Shown: one piece after another, positions 27,759 to 35,147 of the stretch | How the letters are laid out: every line of letters begins with the position of its first letter | How positions within the stretch are numbered: the stretch's first letter is position 1 | NCBI GenBank assembly: GCA_903897805.1 | Contig: CAIUCV010000021.1 | Span: forward strand, 1-61,435 | Origin: Candidatus Yanofskyibacteriota bacterium | Lineage (GTDB): Bacteria > Patescibacteriota > Minisyncoccia > 2-02-FULL-40-12 > IGHO2-01-FULL-4-A | Length of the DNA: 61,435 nucleotides | Reading direction: 5' to 3' | The notes under the pieces: generated by a model | Database searches by the model: none | The model's input: the letters and a program-made list of their open reading frames with translations, nothing else | What the model was told of the DNA's origin: nothing | Made by a program: the position numbers and the translations under genes

Positions 27759-28737
27759 TTTTGTGTACGACATAATCACAATCGGTTCAGCAACTCGCGA
27801 TGTCCTTTTGGAGGCCGAAGGTTTTGAATTGCGCAAGCACGCGGATTCTCCCACTGGTGTGGAACAGTGTTTCCCCCTCGGTTCAAAAATTGAGATAAAA
27901 AAAATCGTTTTCACCACCGGCGGAGGAGGAACGAACGCGGCGGTAACATTTGGCAGGCAGGAATTTAAGACCGCATGTGTCGGAGTGATCGGCAGTGACA
28001 TAGCAGGCGAGGAAATTACTGAGGAATTAAAAAAGGAGGGAGTAGAGCCGTTATTTCAAAAACACAATGATGATTTTACCGCTTACTCAATTATTTTGGT
28101 ACATCCCAATGCCGAACGCACCATTTTAAGCTATAAAGGTGAAGGCCAGCATTTTGACGTAAACAGAGTGCCCTTCAATAAGCTCAAGGCCAAGTGGTTT
28201 TATATTGATTCCCTCGGAGGGCATTACGATCTATTTGAAGCCCTGGTCAACCATGCGGTTGAGAACGGGACAAAAATTGCTTTTAACCCCGGGGGGAAAG
28301 AGTTGGCGTTTGGACCGGACAAGCTCGGGCCGTTATTAAAGCATATTGATATTTTTGCCGCCAATAAAGAAGAGGCCGCCGAACTGGTCGGCATGAAATC
28401 GGAGGAGCAGGAAGAAACATTAAAAAAACTAGCCGAGATTTGCGGCGGGATTGTGGTTCTGACCGATGCTCACAATGGGGTTCAGGTTTTGGCTGATTCG
28501 GTTTTGTATTCGGCGGGCGTGCCAGATTCTCCGGTTGTTGAACGCACCGGGGCGGGGGACGCTTTTAATTCCGGGTTTGTTTGCGAATATATTAGAAGCG
28601 ATGATATAAAAAAAGCAATCCAGTTTGCGACGGCAAATGCGTCGTCGGTAGTGACGAAGTGGGGGGCGAAGGCCGGTATATTAAAAAAAGAGGATTGGGG
28701 CCCTTGGCCGTTGGTTGAAGTTGAGGAACGTAGGTGA
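27751..28737 (+). CDS. PfkB-family carbohydrate kinase
   Basis: GGGGTNAAVTFGRQEFKTACVGVIGSD and ERTGAGDAFNSGFV. Confidence 0.92.
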   Translation: MVNFVYDIITIGSATRDVLLEAEGFELRKHADSPTGVEQCFPLGSKIEIKKIVFTTGGGGTNAAVTFGRQEFKTACVGVIGSDIAGEEITEELKKEGVEPLFQKHNDDFTAYSIILVHPNAERTILSYKGEGQHFDVNRVPFNKLKAKWFYIDSLGGHYDLFEALVNHAVENGTKIAFNPGGKELAFGPDKLGPLLKHIDIFAANKEEAAELVGMKSEEQEETLKKLAEICGGIVVLTDAHNGVQVLADSVLYSAGVPDSPVVERTGAGDAFNSGFVCEYIRSDDIKKAIQFATANASSVVTKWGAKAGILKKEDWGPWPLVEVEERR

Positions 28738-28786
28738 CGAAATACTGAAGCCGCCAGGTTGAATGTATTGAAAAATTTTGAAAAAC

Positions 28787-29120
28787 AAAAAAAGGACCCC
28801 GGGGGAGATGGCAACGCCGTGCATGATGCACGCTCGCTGCGCGCCGTCTCCGGCCGGGGTATGCAGGTCCTCATCCTCTTCGTAACCTGGCCGTCTTTCA
28901 CAGCCGTCACAGTGACGGGGGACAAGACGGACTACGGGGAAATTCCGCCGGGCCGTTTCGAATCAGCCCCGACGTAGGCTAGGTTGCCGATCCCGCAATC
29001 GGCGTGGCGCCCGCCCCACGTGACACGTGATGGGGGCTGGACCCTACCTAGGAGGAGTTCCTTGCTGGAAACGATGGGTTGTTATCACTTCCACCAAGTA
29101 ACCCCTCCTATTCCTAACCA
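28787..29120 (-). ncRNA. Orphan structured ncRNA RNA3 (~335 nt)
   Basis: Minus promoter TTGACA(29151-29156)-18 nt-TACACT(29127-29132); terminator-like GGACC..CCCCGG...CTCCCCCGGGGTCCTTTTTTT at 28787-28830. Confidence 0.65.
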
Positions 29121-29126
29121 AATTCA

Positions 29127-29156
29127 AGTGTAGCAAAATGGTCTAGGCATTGTCAA
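29127..29156 (-). promoter_or_regulatory. Promoter of RNA3
   Basis: TTGACA-N18-TACACT; shares GGCTTGACAATGCCTAG with the RNA2 promoter or its rc. Confidence 0.75.
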
Positions 29157-29392
29157 GCCCCTAAGCTCAAACTATCAAAAACCATTGATTTTGCTGGTAA
29201 TTTTGCTGGATTTTTAAAAGTAAAAACCCCTCCCCGTTGATCCTTTCAGCTTCTATGCCTTGCGGTGCCTTGCGGCTCCGCGTAGCTCCACTTACTCGGG
29301 CGAGGAGGGGGTACTGCTGCGCTGGATACGGCCACCCAGAAACTACTCCGCATCCTCCTATAGGTTATCAAAGCCGCTCATACTTTGTCAAT

Positions 29393-30670
29393 ATGTCAGA
29401 AACCCACAAAAAGTTAGCGAGAGTATTTCGTACCAAGCCGGAAGTGCTTTTGGATTTGGAGAGAAAAATGGAAAAACTGACCGGTAAAAGCGGAGTGATG
29501 GAAAAAATAGTTGAAGAAAATGAAACCTTGATCGGGCAAACGCTTAAAGAGCTAGGTTTGCAGGAAAACAATCAAAGCGCCAAAGACGTCCATAATGTCT
29601 TGATCGGGTACATCAAGAATATAGATGAGCGTTTGTATGATTTTCTGGATAAACCAGATTTGTCCAAAATGTCAGGCAAATGCTGGAAGCTTTGCGAGAC
29701 AGCGCTGGCCCTTACTAAACCTAGTCCCGGCTTTTTTATAAAAAAAGAGAAGGCCGTTGAGATGCTTGAAAAATTTCCGCCGCAAAGCATGCTTGACTTT
29801 TTCGGCTGCAAAACCGCGGCCGAGCTGGTTGAGAAAAAAGGTTTATCGTCGGTTTTTAGCGCTCTGCGTTTTACCCAAAACACGGAATGGATGCATAAGT
29901 TTTTTGACGAAGCGTATAATGACCTCACTGCCGATGATTTTGAAGAACGTGAAGTTGAGTTGAAAGTTTTAGAGCCGGAATGGCTGGACGCGGCCGGGAA
30001 ATTTTTGGAGAAAAAATATCATAACCTTAGCCACCTCAAAGAGCTTGGCGTCATCTTCATAATCCCCATACAAATTGACACGCCAGGCGAGACCCTCCGC
30101 ATGTTCACGCTGCTCTTACACTATCTGAACGAAGTACCGTTTTATTCGGGGTTGTTCAAGAAATTTTCAAAAGAGCAGGATTTTGCCGGTAAAGTAAAAT
30201 CCCTGCTCCGCGGAGATGTGCCGGAGGATAAGCTGCCCGATTCGGAAAACATTGTTCTCAGGATCGTGCAAAGATATCTTGCCAAGGATGACCCAAATGA
30301 CTTTCGCTTGATGGAACCCCACATTAATCCCGAGGCGGAACATTGGTATAAAGCCGAAGGGGATTTGGCTGGGATTTCAAATATGCCCTCCTTCGCCGAG
30401 GTTTCGGACGGGCGAGCTTTTGCCTCTTGGCAAAAGCTCGATTTTGTCGGTGGTTTCTTCCCCAATGGCTTGACTGGAGTCGGCGACGAGGAATTGGTGA
30501 GTTTTGATTTGATAGACCTAACGATGTCGCTTGCCAAAAAGGGTGAAATTAAATACCTTTATCATCAGCAAGAAGCCCTCTGGAATAAGATTTTTATTGA
30601 ATATCTCGGCCGTGATAAACTTAATGAGTTGATAGAGGAAAATATTATAGATGGGTTTATAAAATTGTAG
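29393..30670 (+). CDS. Conserved-looking hypothetical protein (~425 aa)
   Basis: Long ORF; start set at MSETHKKLARVF because the upstream segment is structured/GC-rich. Confidence 0.75.
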   Translation: MSETHKKLARVFRTKPEVLLDLERKMEKLTGKSGVMEKIVEENETLIGQTLKELGLQENNQSAKDVHNVLIGYIKNIDERLYDFLDKPDLSKMSGKCWKLCETALALTKPSPGFFIKKEKAVEMLEKFPPQSMLDFFGCKTAAELVEKKGLSSVFSALRFTQNTEWMHKFFDEAYNDLTADDFEEREVELKVLEPEWLDAAGKFLEKKYHNLSHLKELGVIFIIPIQIDTPGETLRMFTLLLHYLNEVPFYSGLFKKFSKEQDFAGKVKSLLRGDVPEDKLPDSENIVLRIVQRYLAKDDPNDFRLMEPHINPEAEHWYKAEGDLAGISNMPSFAEVSDGRAFASWQKLDFVGGFFPNGLTGVGDEELVSFDLIDLTMSLAKKGEIKYLYHQQEALWNKIFIEYLGRDKLNELIEENIIDGFIKL

Positions 30671-30830
30671 GCGGATCGGCAATGCCTTCTATCACCACTT
30701 GAATCCCCAGCGAGGATTCTGCATTCCGTCAAAATTGTGGATTCTGGTTTTGTTGAAAAGAGATATTTTAACAAAACCAGACCGTGCAATCACACAATTT
30801 TGACGGTGCTATAAGGCATTGCCGATCCTA
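30670..30830. repeat. Structured element B (same family as A, opposite orientation)
   Basis: GGATCGGCAATGCCTT/AAGGCATTGCCGATCC outer stem; CCGTCAAAATTGTG/CACAATTTTGACGG; CTGGTTTTGTT/AACAAAACCAG. Confidence 0.85.
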
Positions 30831-30841
30831 TACAGCCAAAT

Positions 30842-31705
30842 ATGAAGACGTTGCAACAATACTTCCAAGAAGCAAAAACCGGCAAATGGGCAATCGGGCA
30901 TTTTAATTTCTCAACGGCGGATCAGTTAAGGGCAATTGTGGAAGCGGCCGCCGAACTCAAAGTGCCGGTGATGGCGGCAACATCTGAAGGCGAAGCCGAT
31001 TTTGTCGGACGCGACCAAGCGGTGGCTCTCGTTCAATCTTATCAAAAGGAGGGTCACGACGTTTTTCTTAACGCCGACCATCATAAAAGCTGGGAAACGA
31101 TTAAGGCGGCGATTGATGCTGGTTACGACTCTGTTCTCATCGACGCTTCTAAATTGCCTTATGAAGAAAACATTGCTCTGACGAAAAAGGTGGTTGACTA
31201 TGCGCGGGAAGTTGCGAAATCAAGCGGAAGAGAAATTCCAGTAGAGGGGGAGCTGGGGTATTTGAAGGGCAGTTCCGAAGTCCAGAAAAAAGTTGAAATC
31301 AGCAGGGAGGATTATACGAAACCGGAGGAGGCAAAAGATTTTGTTACCCGCACAGGCATAGACCGGCTGGCAATAGTTTTCGGTAACATTCACGGCATTG
31401 TAACCGAGCAAGAGGAGCATTTGGACATTGAAACGCTGAAAAATGTTACTGCGGCCGTACCTGAAATGCCGCTAGTTTTGCATGGGGCTTCGGGGTTAAA
31501 AGACGAGGAAGTAAAAGATGCGATTGCGAACGGGATAAGCAATGTCCATATCAATACTGAATTGCGCGTAGCATATCATGAAGCGTTGGAAGGGGAGTTG
31601 GAAAAAGAACCCAGCCAGACCACGCCGTATAAATTCCTTGAGCCCTCGTACGAGGCGACTAAAAAGATAGTTTTGGAGAAACTCAAACTTTTTAATAATT
31701 TGTAG
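30842..31705 (+). CDS. fba: Class II fructose-bisphosphate aldolase
   Basis: GHFNFSTADQLRAIVEAAAELKVPVM, DVFLNADHHKSWE, VEGELGYLKG, LVLHGASGL. Confidence 0.9.
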   Translation: MKTLQQYFQEAKTGKWAIGHFNFSTADQLRAIVEAAAELKVPVMAATSEGEADFVGRDQAVALVQSYQKEGHDVFLNADHHKSWETIKAAIDAGYDSVLIDASKLPYEENIALTKKVVDYAREVAKSSGREIPVEGELGYLKGSSEVQKKVEISREDYTKPEEAKDFVTRTGIDRLAIVFGNIHGIVTEQEEHLDIETLKNVTAAVPEMPLVLHGASGLKDEEVKDAIANGISNVHINTELRVAYHEALEGELEKEPSQTTPYKFLEPSYEATKKIVLEKLKLFNNL

Positions 31706-31720
31706 AAAACAAAAGGCCGC

Positions 31721-32185
31721 CTAGTGGCGGTCCTCTCTTTCGGCCTTTTTAACCAGGGCGGCAAAGAAATCGCGCAAGTCATTTGCCGTTTTTTGGTCTT
31801 CCTCGCCCAGCGGAACTGAAGGTTGCTTGGCAAACCCCTCGTTTAATGGGACGGTGGGTTGGCTTTCTAAGCTTTCCAGAAATTTCGCGAATCTGCGAAA
31901 ATGACCATCGGCCTCTTTTCTCGTGTGAGTTCTCAAATCAGGGCAGTTATTCAGGACATTCCACGCAATAACATGAGCATTTAATTGGGCCGGCCAATTG
32001 TCAAAGTGAGAGCCAGTTTTCCGGCCCAAGACAACCTTGAAAAACAGCTGGGCGTCATGGAGTACGCCAAGAGGTATCTTTATCTTTTGGCCCTTTATAA
32101 TTTGATCAAGACGCATTTCCATGACCGCGGCCGGATATAACCAATGCTTTGCCCCAACCACGCCGACAGAAATAGTGCGCGACAT
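31721..32185 (-). CDS. Hypothetical protein
   Basis: MSRTISVGVVGAKHWLYPAAVMEMR; upstream minus promoter TTGACA-N17-TATACT and GGAGG. Confidence 0.65.
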   Translation of the reverse strand: MSRTISVGVVGAKHWLYPAAVMEMRLDQIIKGQKIKIPLGVLHDAQLFFKVVLGRKTGSHFDNWPAQLNAHVIAWNVLNNCPDLRTHTRKEADGHFRRFAKFLESLESQPTVPLNEGFAKQPSVPLGEEDQKTANDLRDFFAALVKKAEREDRH

Positions 32186-32267
32186 CTCTTTCCTCCTTGT
32201 TTTCAAAAACCTGCCAGCAGTATAGAAAACTCCATCTCGGCTGTCAACACGGCACTTTTGGGCTCTA

Positions 32268-33335
32268 TCATATTTTTATTTCCACCACGTCTCCTTCTTG
32301 GATAATATAATCTCGGCCAACGGTGCGCATTTTCCCCAAACTTTTTGCTTGCGACCAGCCGCCGATTTTAAGCAATTCCTGCCAATTTATAACTTCAGCG
32401 CGGATGAATAATTTTTCAAAATCGGTGTGAATCGCCCGCGCCGCTTGAGGTATAGGCATACCTATTTTTGCCGTCCAGGCGCGGGTCTCATCTTCACCGG
32501 TCGTAAGGAAGGTGATAAGGCCAAGCGTGTGGTAGGCCCTTTTTATCAGCGCGTCCAACCGGCTTTCTTTTAATCCCGTTTCTTCAAGGTAGATTTGCTG
32601 TTCTTCGGGGTTTGATTCGGAAAGAAGCAACTCAAACGTACCGCACATTGCCACAAAATCATTTTCGCCGATTGCTTTTTTAAGATTCTCATCTGGCGAC
32701 CAATTCTCTTTGAGCTGAGCCTCGGAAACATTAAGGACATAAATGAATTTTTTGTTGGTCAGGAGATTTAATTCCCGGGCCGTTTCTTTTTCTTTTTCAT
32801 CCAGCTTTATATTTATTGCCAGAATGCCCGATTCAAGGCCCGATTTAAGTTTTTTCAGGGCCGAGATTTCACTTGCCGATTTTTGGTCTCCCTTTGGTGC
32901 TTTTTCAGCCCGCCGACCCACCGTTTCCAGGTCAGCTAATATCAATTCAGCGTCAATGATTTCTATGTCGTTGGCAGGATCTATTTTTTTGTGGACGTGA
33001 ACGATATTTTCATTTTCAAAAACTCTTACCACTTCAGCGATGGCGTCCACTTCGCGGATATTGGCAAGAAACTTATTACCCAACCCCTCGCCAGCCGCCG
33101 CCCCCTTGACTAGCCCCGCAATATCTATGAATTCAATTGCAGTCGGCACTATTTTTTTTGAACCGGACATTTTGACCAACGGCTCAAGCCGTTCGTCGGG
33201 CACGGCAACGACGCCGATATTCGGGTCAATCGTTGTGAAGGGATAATTTGAAATATCAACTTGTTTTTTTGTCAGGGCCTTGAAAAGCGTTGACTTTCCT
33301 ACATTAGGCAAACCGACTATTCCGATTTGTAGCAT
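32268..33335 (-). CDS. ychF: Ribosome-binding GTPase YchF/OLA1
   Basis: [47 protein letters not shown]. Confidence 0.97.
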   Translation of the reverse strand: MLQIGIVGLPNVGKSTLFKALTKKQVDISNYPFTTIDPNIGVVAVPDERLEPLVKMSGSKKIVPTAIEFIDIAGLVKGAAAGEGLGNKFLANIREVDAIAEVVRVFENENIVHVHKKIDPANDIEIIDAELILADLETVGRRAEKAPKGDQKSASEISALKKLKSGLESGILAINIKLDEKEKETARELNLLTNKKFIYVLNVSEAQLKENWSPDENLKKAIGENDFVAMCGTFELLLSESNPEEQQIYLEETGLKESRLDALIKRAYHTLGLITFLTTGEDETRAWTAKIGMPIPQAARAIHTDFEKLFIRAEVINWQELLKIGGWSQAKSLGKMRTVGRDYIIQEGDVVEIKI

Positions 33336-33383
33336 AGGCCAATAATATCAAAAAACCCAATAAAAACCAAGGTTTTTCTACAA

Positions 33384-33412
33384 TTGACAAATAAATATAA
33401 AAGGAGTATAAT
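33384..33412 (+). promoter_or_regulatory. Sigma70-like promoter of DGR variable protein
   Basis: TTGACA(33384-33389)-17 nt-TATAAT(33407-33412). Confidence 0.85.
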
Positions 33413-33454
33413 TAAGGTATAACAATAAAGTTCTTTTATACTAAAACTTACAAT

Positions 33455-33503
33455 TTTGCCACAGCAGAGAGCGCCTTGGGCGGACTTTCTCTGCTGTGGC
33501 AAA
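33455..33503 (+). promoter_or_regulatory. Long 5'-UTR hairpin of the DGR variable protein
   Basis: 16-bp perfect stem TTTGCCACAGCAGAGA/TCTCTGCTGTGGCAAA, 17-nt loop. Confidence 0.85.
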
Positions 33504-33575
33504 GCGAAGGCTGAGCCAAATCAAAACAGCGCAACGGACGTGTTCCGAAAGAACGTGTCCAAAGGAGAACGTGTC

Positions 33576-34253
33576 ATGTTTGACAAGTTTACTTTCAGTA
33601 GTGCCGGTGAAGTTCAAGAGGTAGAATTCGCTCTAGCTAGGGCGTGCTATACCCACCCCGAGGTCAAAGAGTTGTCGAAGGGCGATCTCTTGGGCCAGGT
33701 CCGCCAAATCATCCTTGGCCAAGCCGTAATCAAGCCGGTGGCCGAGGATGCCACTCGGGAGATCACTCTCAACGAAACCACGATCGTGGTGAACCTTGGT
33801 GCCGCACCTAAGCTACCATTCAATGGAGCAGAGGTCGAGAGCCACGCCGGCGAGGGTTGGGCTATCGTCGAGAAGAGTCCCGACGGATTGTATGTGAACG
33901 GCCGCAAGGTCGTATTGCATCTGTCCCGTCGGCAGCAGAATGGCAAGTCGCTCAAGGGCTACGAGCTTCGTGAAGAGCTGACGGGTAAGCCCGTACTCAA
34001 CGCGAATCTGCTCGACACGCTCGCAGACAACTCCCACCTCATACCCGAGGACTGGAAGAAGGACGAGCAGGGTAACACCCGCTACATCTTCTTCTGGGGC
34101 ACCATTTACCGCAGCTCGCGCGGCCACCTCTGTGTCCGCTATCTGTATTTCCACGTTGGGATGTGGGATCGGTACTACGACTGGCTTGACTACGACTGGC
34201 ACGGCAGCCGCCCCGCGGCTCTGCTCGCAAGTAGTAGGTCCTTGGACTTTTGA
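33576..34253 (+). CDS. DGR variable (target) protein, C-type-lectin-like C-terminus
   Basis: SD AAAGGAG then ATG at 33576; C-terminus RYIFFWGTIYRSSRGHLCVRYLYFHVGMWDRYYDWLDYDWHGSRPAALLAS carries the VR. Confidence 0.92.
   Translation: MFDKFTFSSAGEVQEVEFALARACYTHPEVKELSKGDLLGQVRQIILGQAVIKPVAEDATREITLNETTIVVNLGAAPKLPFNGAEVESHAGEGWAIVEKSPDGLYVNGRKVVLHLSRRQQNGKSLKGYELREELTGKPVLNANLLDTLADNSHLIPEDWKKDEQGNTRYIFFWGTIYRSSRGHLCVRYLYFHVGMWDRYYDWLDYDWHGSRPAALLASSRSLDF
34107..34230 (+). repeat. DGR variable repeat (VR)
   Basis: 124 bp aligning to TR 34623-34746 at constant offset 516 without gaps; 16 mismatches, all at TR adenines. Confidence 0.97.
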
Positions 34254-34258
34254 ACCTT

Positions 34259-34274
34259 GGGTCCTCTTGGACCC
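34259..34274 (+). other. Hairpin downstream of VR (possible retrohoming hairpin/cruciform)
   Basis: GGGTCC TCTT GGACCC, 28 nt after the VR 3' end, within a GGTCCTTGGA-type repeat. Confidence 0.6.
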
Positions 34275-34338
34275 TTGGAACTTGGTCCTTGGAGCCGGCA
34301 ATTTTGCCGAAACGCTTTCCAGATATGCGTTCAACTGG

Positions 34339-34370
34339 AACCCTGCATGAAGTCTTGTGCGGGGTTTTTA
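34339..34370 (+). terminator. Terminator of variable-protein gene
   Basis: AACCCTGCA...TGCGGGGTTTTTA (9-bp stem with one G-U). Confidence 0.75.
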
Positions 34371-34403
34371 CTTTTTGATTTAATTTTGTGTTAAGATGTG
34401 TTT

Positions 34404-34445
34404 GGCAGTAGGCGAATATGTGGGAGATTACGGTTTCCTGCTGCC
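34404..34445 (+). ncRNA. 5' leader hairpin of putative TR RNA
   Basis: GGCAGTAGG / CCTGCTGCC (9 pairs, one G-U) about 180 nt upstream of TR. Confidence 0.5.
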
Positions 34446-34622
34446 GAACCCAGTATCCATACATTGAGAATATCTCCGACCAAGGTTTGAGATAGAGTGA
34501 TGTATGCAGAAACTTCAAAAATGAAGCTACTTGGTATAGGATGCTAGGGCATTACGATGCCGAATACGATACAGCCTTGAGAGTTATTCAATGGGCAGTG
34601 GCAAGGAAGGCATTCTATACGC

Positions 34623-34746
34623 AACCGCAACTCGAACGGCAACCTCTATGTCCGCTATCTGTATTTCAACGATGGGATGTGGAATCGGAACTACAACTGG
34701 CTTGACAACGACTGGAACGGCAACAACCCCGCGGCTCTGCTCGCAA
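34623..34746 (+). repeat. DGR template repeat (TR)
   Basis: Adenine-rich, AAY-enriched copy; translated in VP frame NRNSNGNLYVRYLYFNDGMWNRNYNWLDNDWNGNNPAALLAT. Confidence 0.97.
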
Positions 34747-34752
34747 CTTACT

Positions 34753-35112
34753 TCATTTCTCTCCCTTATTGGGAGAGTTTTGTTTTTGTAGCTGGCCATA
34801 CCAGCCACCGAGCATCCTGCCAATCTCGTCTATTTTTACGGATAGAGCTATATATTTCTTATTGTCCAAAGACTTGGTTTCCCAGAGTATCATCAAGAAT
34901 ATTTTTAATGTATCAACTTTTCTTATTGCTAGGCGGACATACGGTAGCTTTTCTTCACGCACCAAGAAACTAGCGGTTGCCAGTGCTTCTATGATTTCAA
35001 CGAAGAGAGCATCAATTCTGACGCCAAGCGAGTGCCTATGTGTTTTGGGTATAATTTGATAATATTCATACCAAAGCAAATAAGCACTTTTTACTTTCTG
35101 AAGCAGAGGCAA
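34753..35112 (-). CDS. avd: DGR accessory variability determinant (Avd)-like four-helix protein
   Basis: PLLQKVKSAYLLWYEYYQIIPKTHRHSLGVRIDALFVEIIEAL...VDTLKIFLMILWETKSLDNKKYIALSVKIDEIGRMLGGW; TTG start as annotated. Confidence 0.88.
   Translation of the reverse strand: MPLLQKVKSAYLLWYEYYQIIPKTHRHSLGVRIDALFVEIIEALATASFLVREEKLPYVRLAIRKVDTLKIFLMILWETKSLDNKKYIALSVKIDEIGRMLGGWYGQLQKQNSPNKGEK
34759..34787 (+). terminator. Probable TR-RNA terminator (inside antisense avd 3' end)
   Basis: CTCTCCC TTATT GGGAGAG TTTTGTTTTTG, 12 nt after the TR end. Confidence 0.75.
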
Positions 35113-35117
35113 GAGCT

Positions 35118-35129
35118 GGGGGGGGGGGG
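35118..35129 (+). repeat. Poly(G)12 homopolymer between avd and RT
   Basis: agct + 12 G + ctta. Confidence 0.9.
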
Positions 35130-35147
35130 CTTAGAAGAGGTATTTTT

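Noticed and set aside
29225-29392. Possible additional ncRNA upstream of the 29393 gene
   Set aside because: Structured and GC-rich with a GGGGAGGGGTTTTT end on the minus strand, but no convincing promoter; not enough support for a separate feature.
33456-33575. Annotated upstream start of the variable-protein ORF (MPQQRAPWADF...)
   Set aside because: This segment is the 16-bp hairpin of the UTR; a clear SD plus ATG is at 33576.
33813-34518. Minus-strand ORFs opposite the VP 3' end and TR leader (e.g. KFQGSKRTQGSKVQG)
   Set aside because: Shadow ORFs from the low-complexity repeat and VP coding bias.
34591-34973. ORFs 34591..34791 and 34677..34973 over TR/avd, and minus ORF 34584..34823
   Set aside because: They overlap TR and antisense avd in other frames; no independent coding signal.
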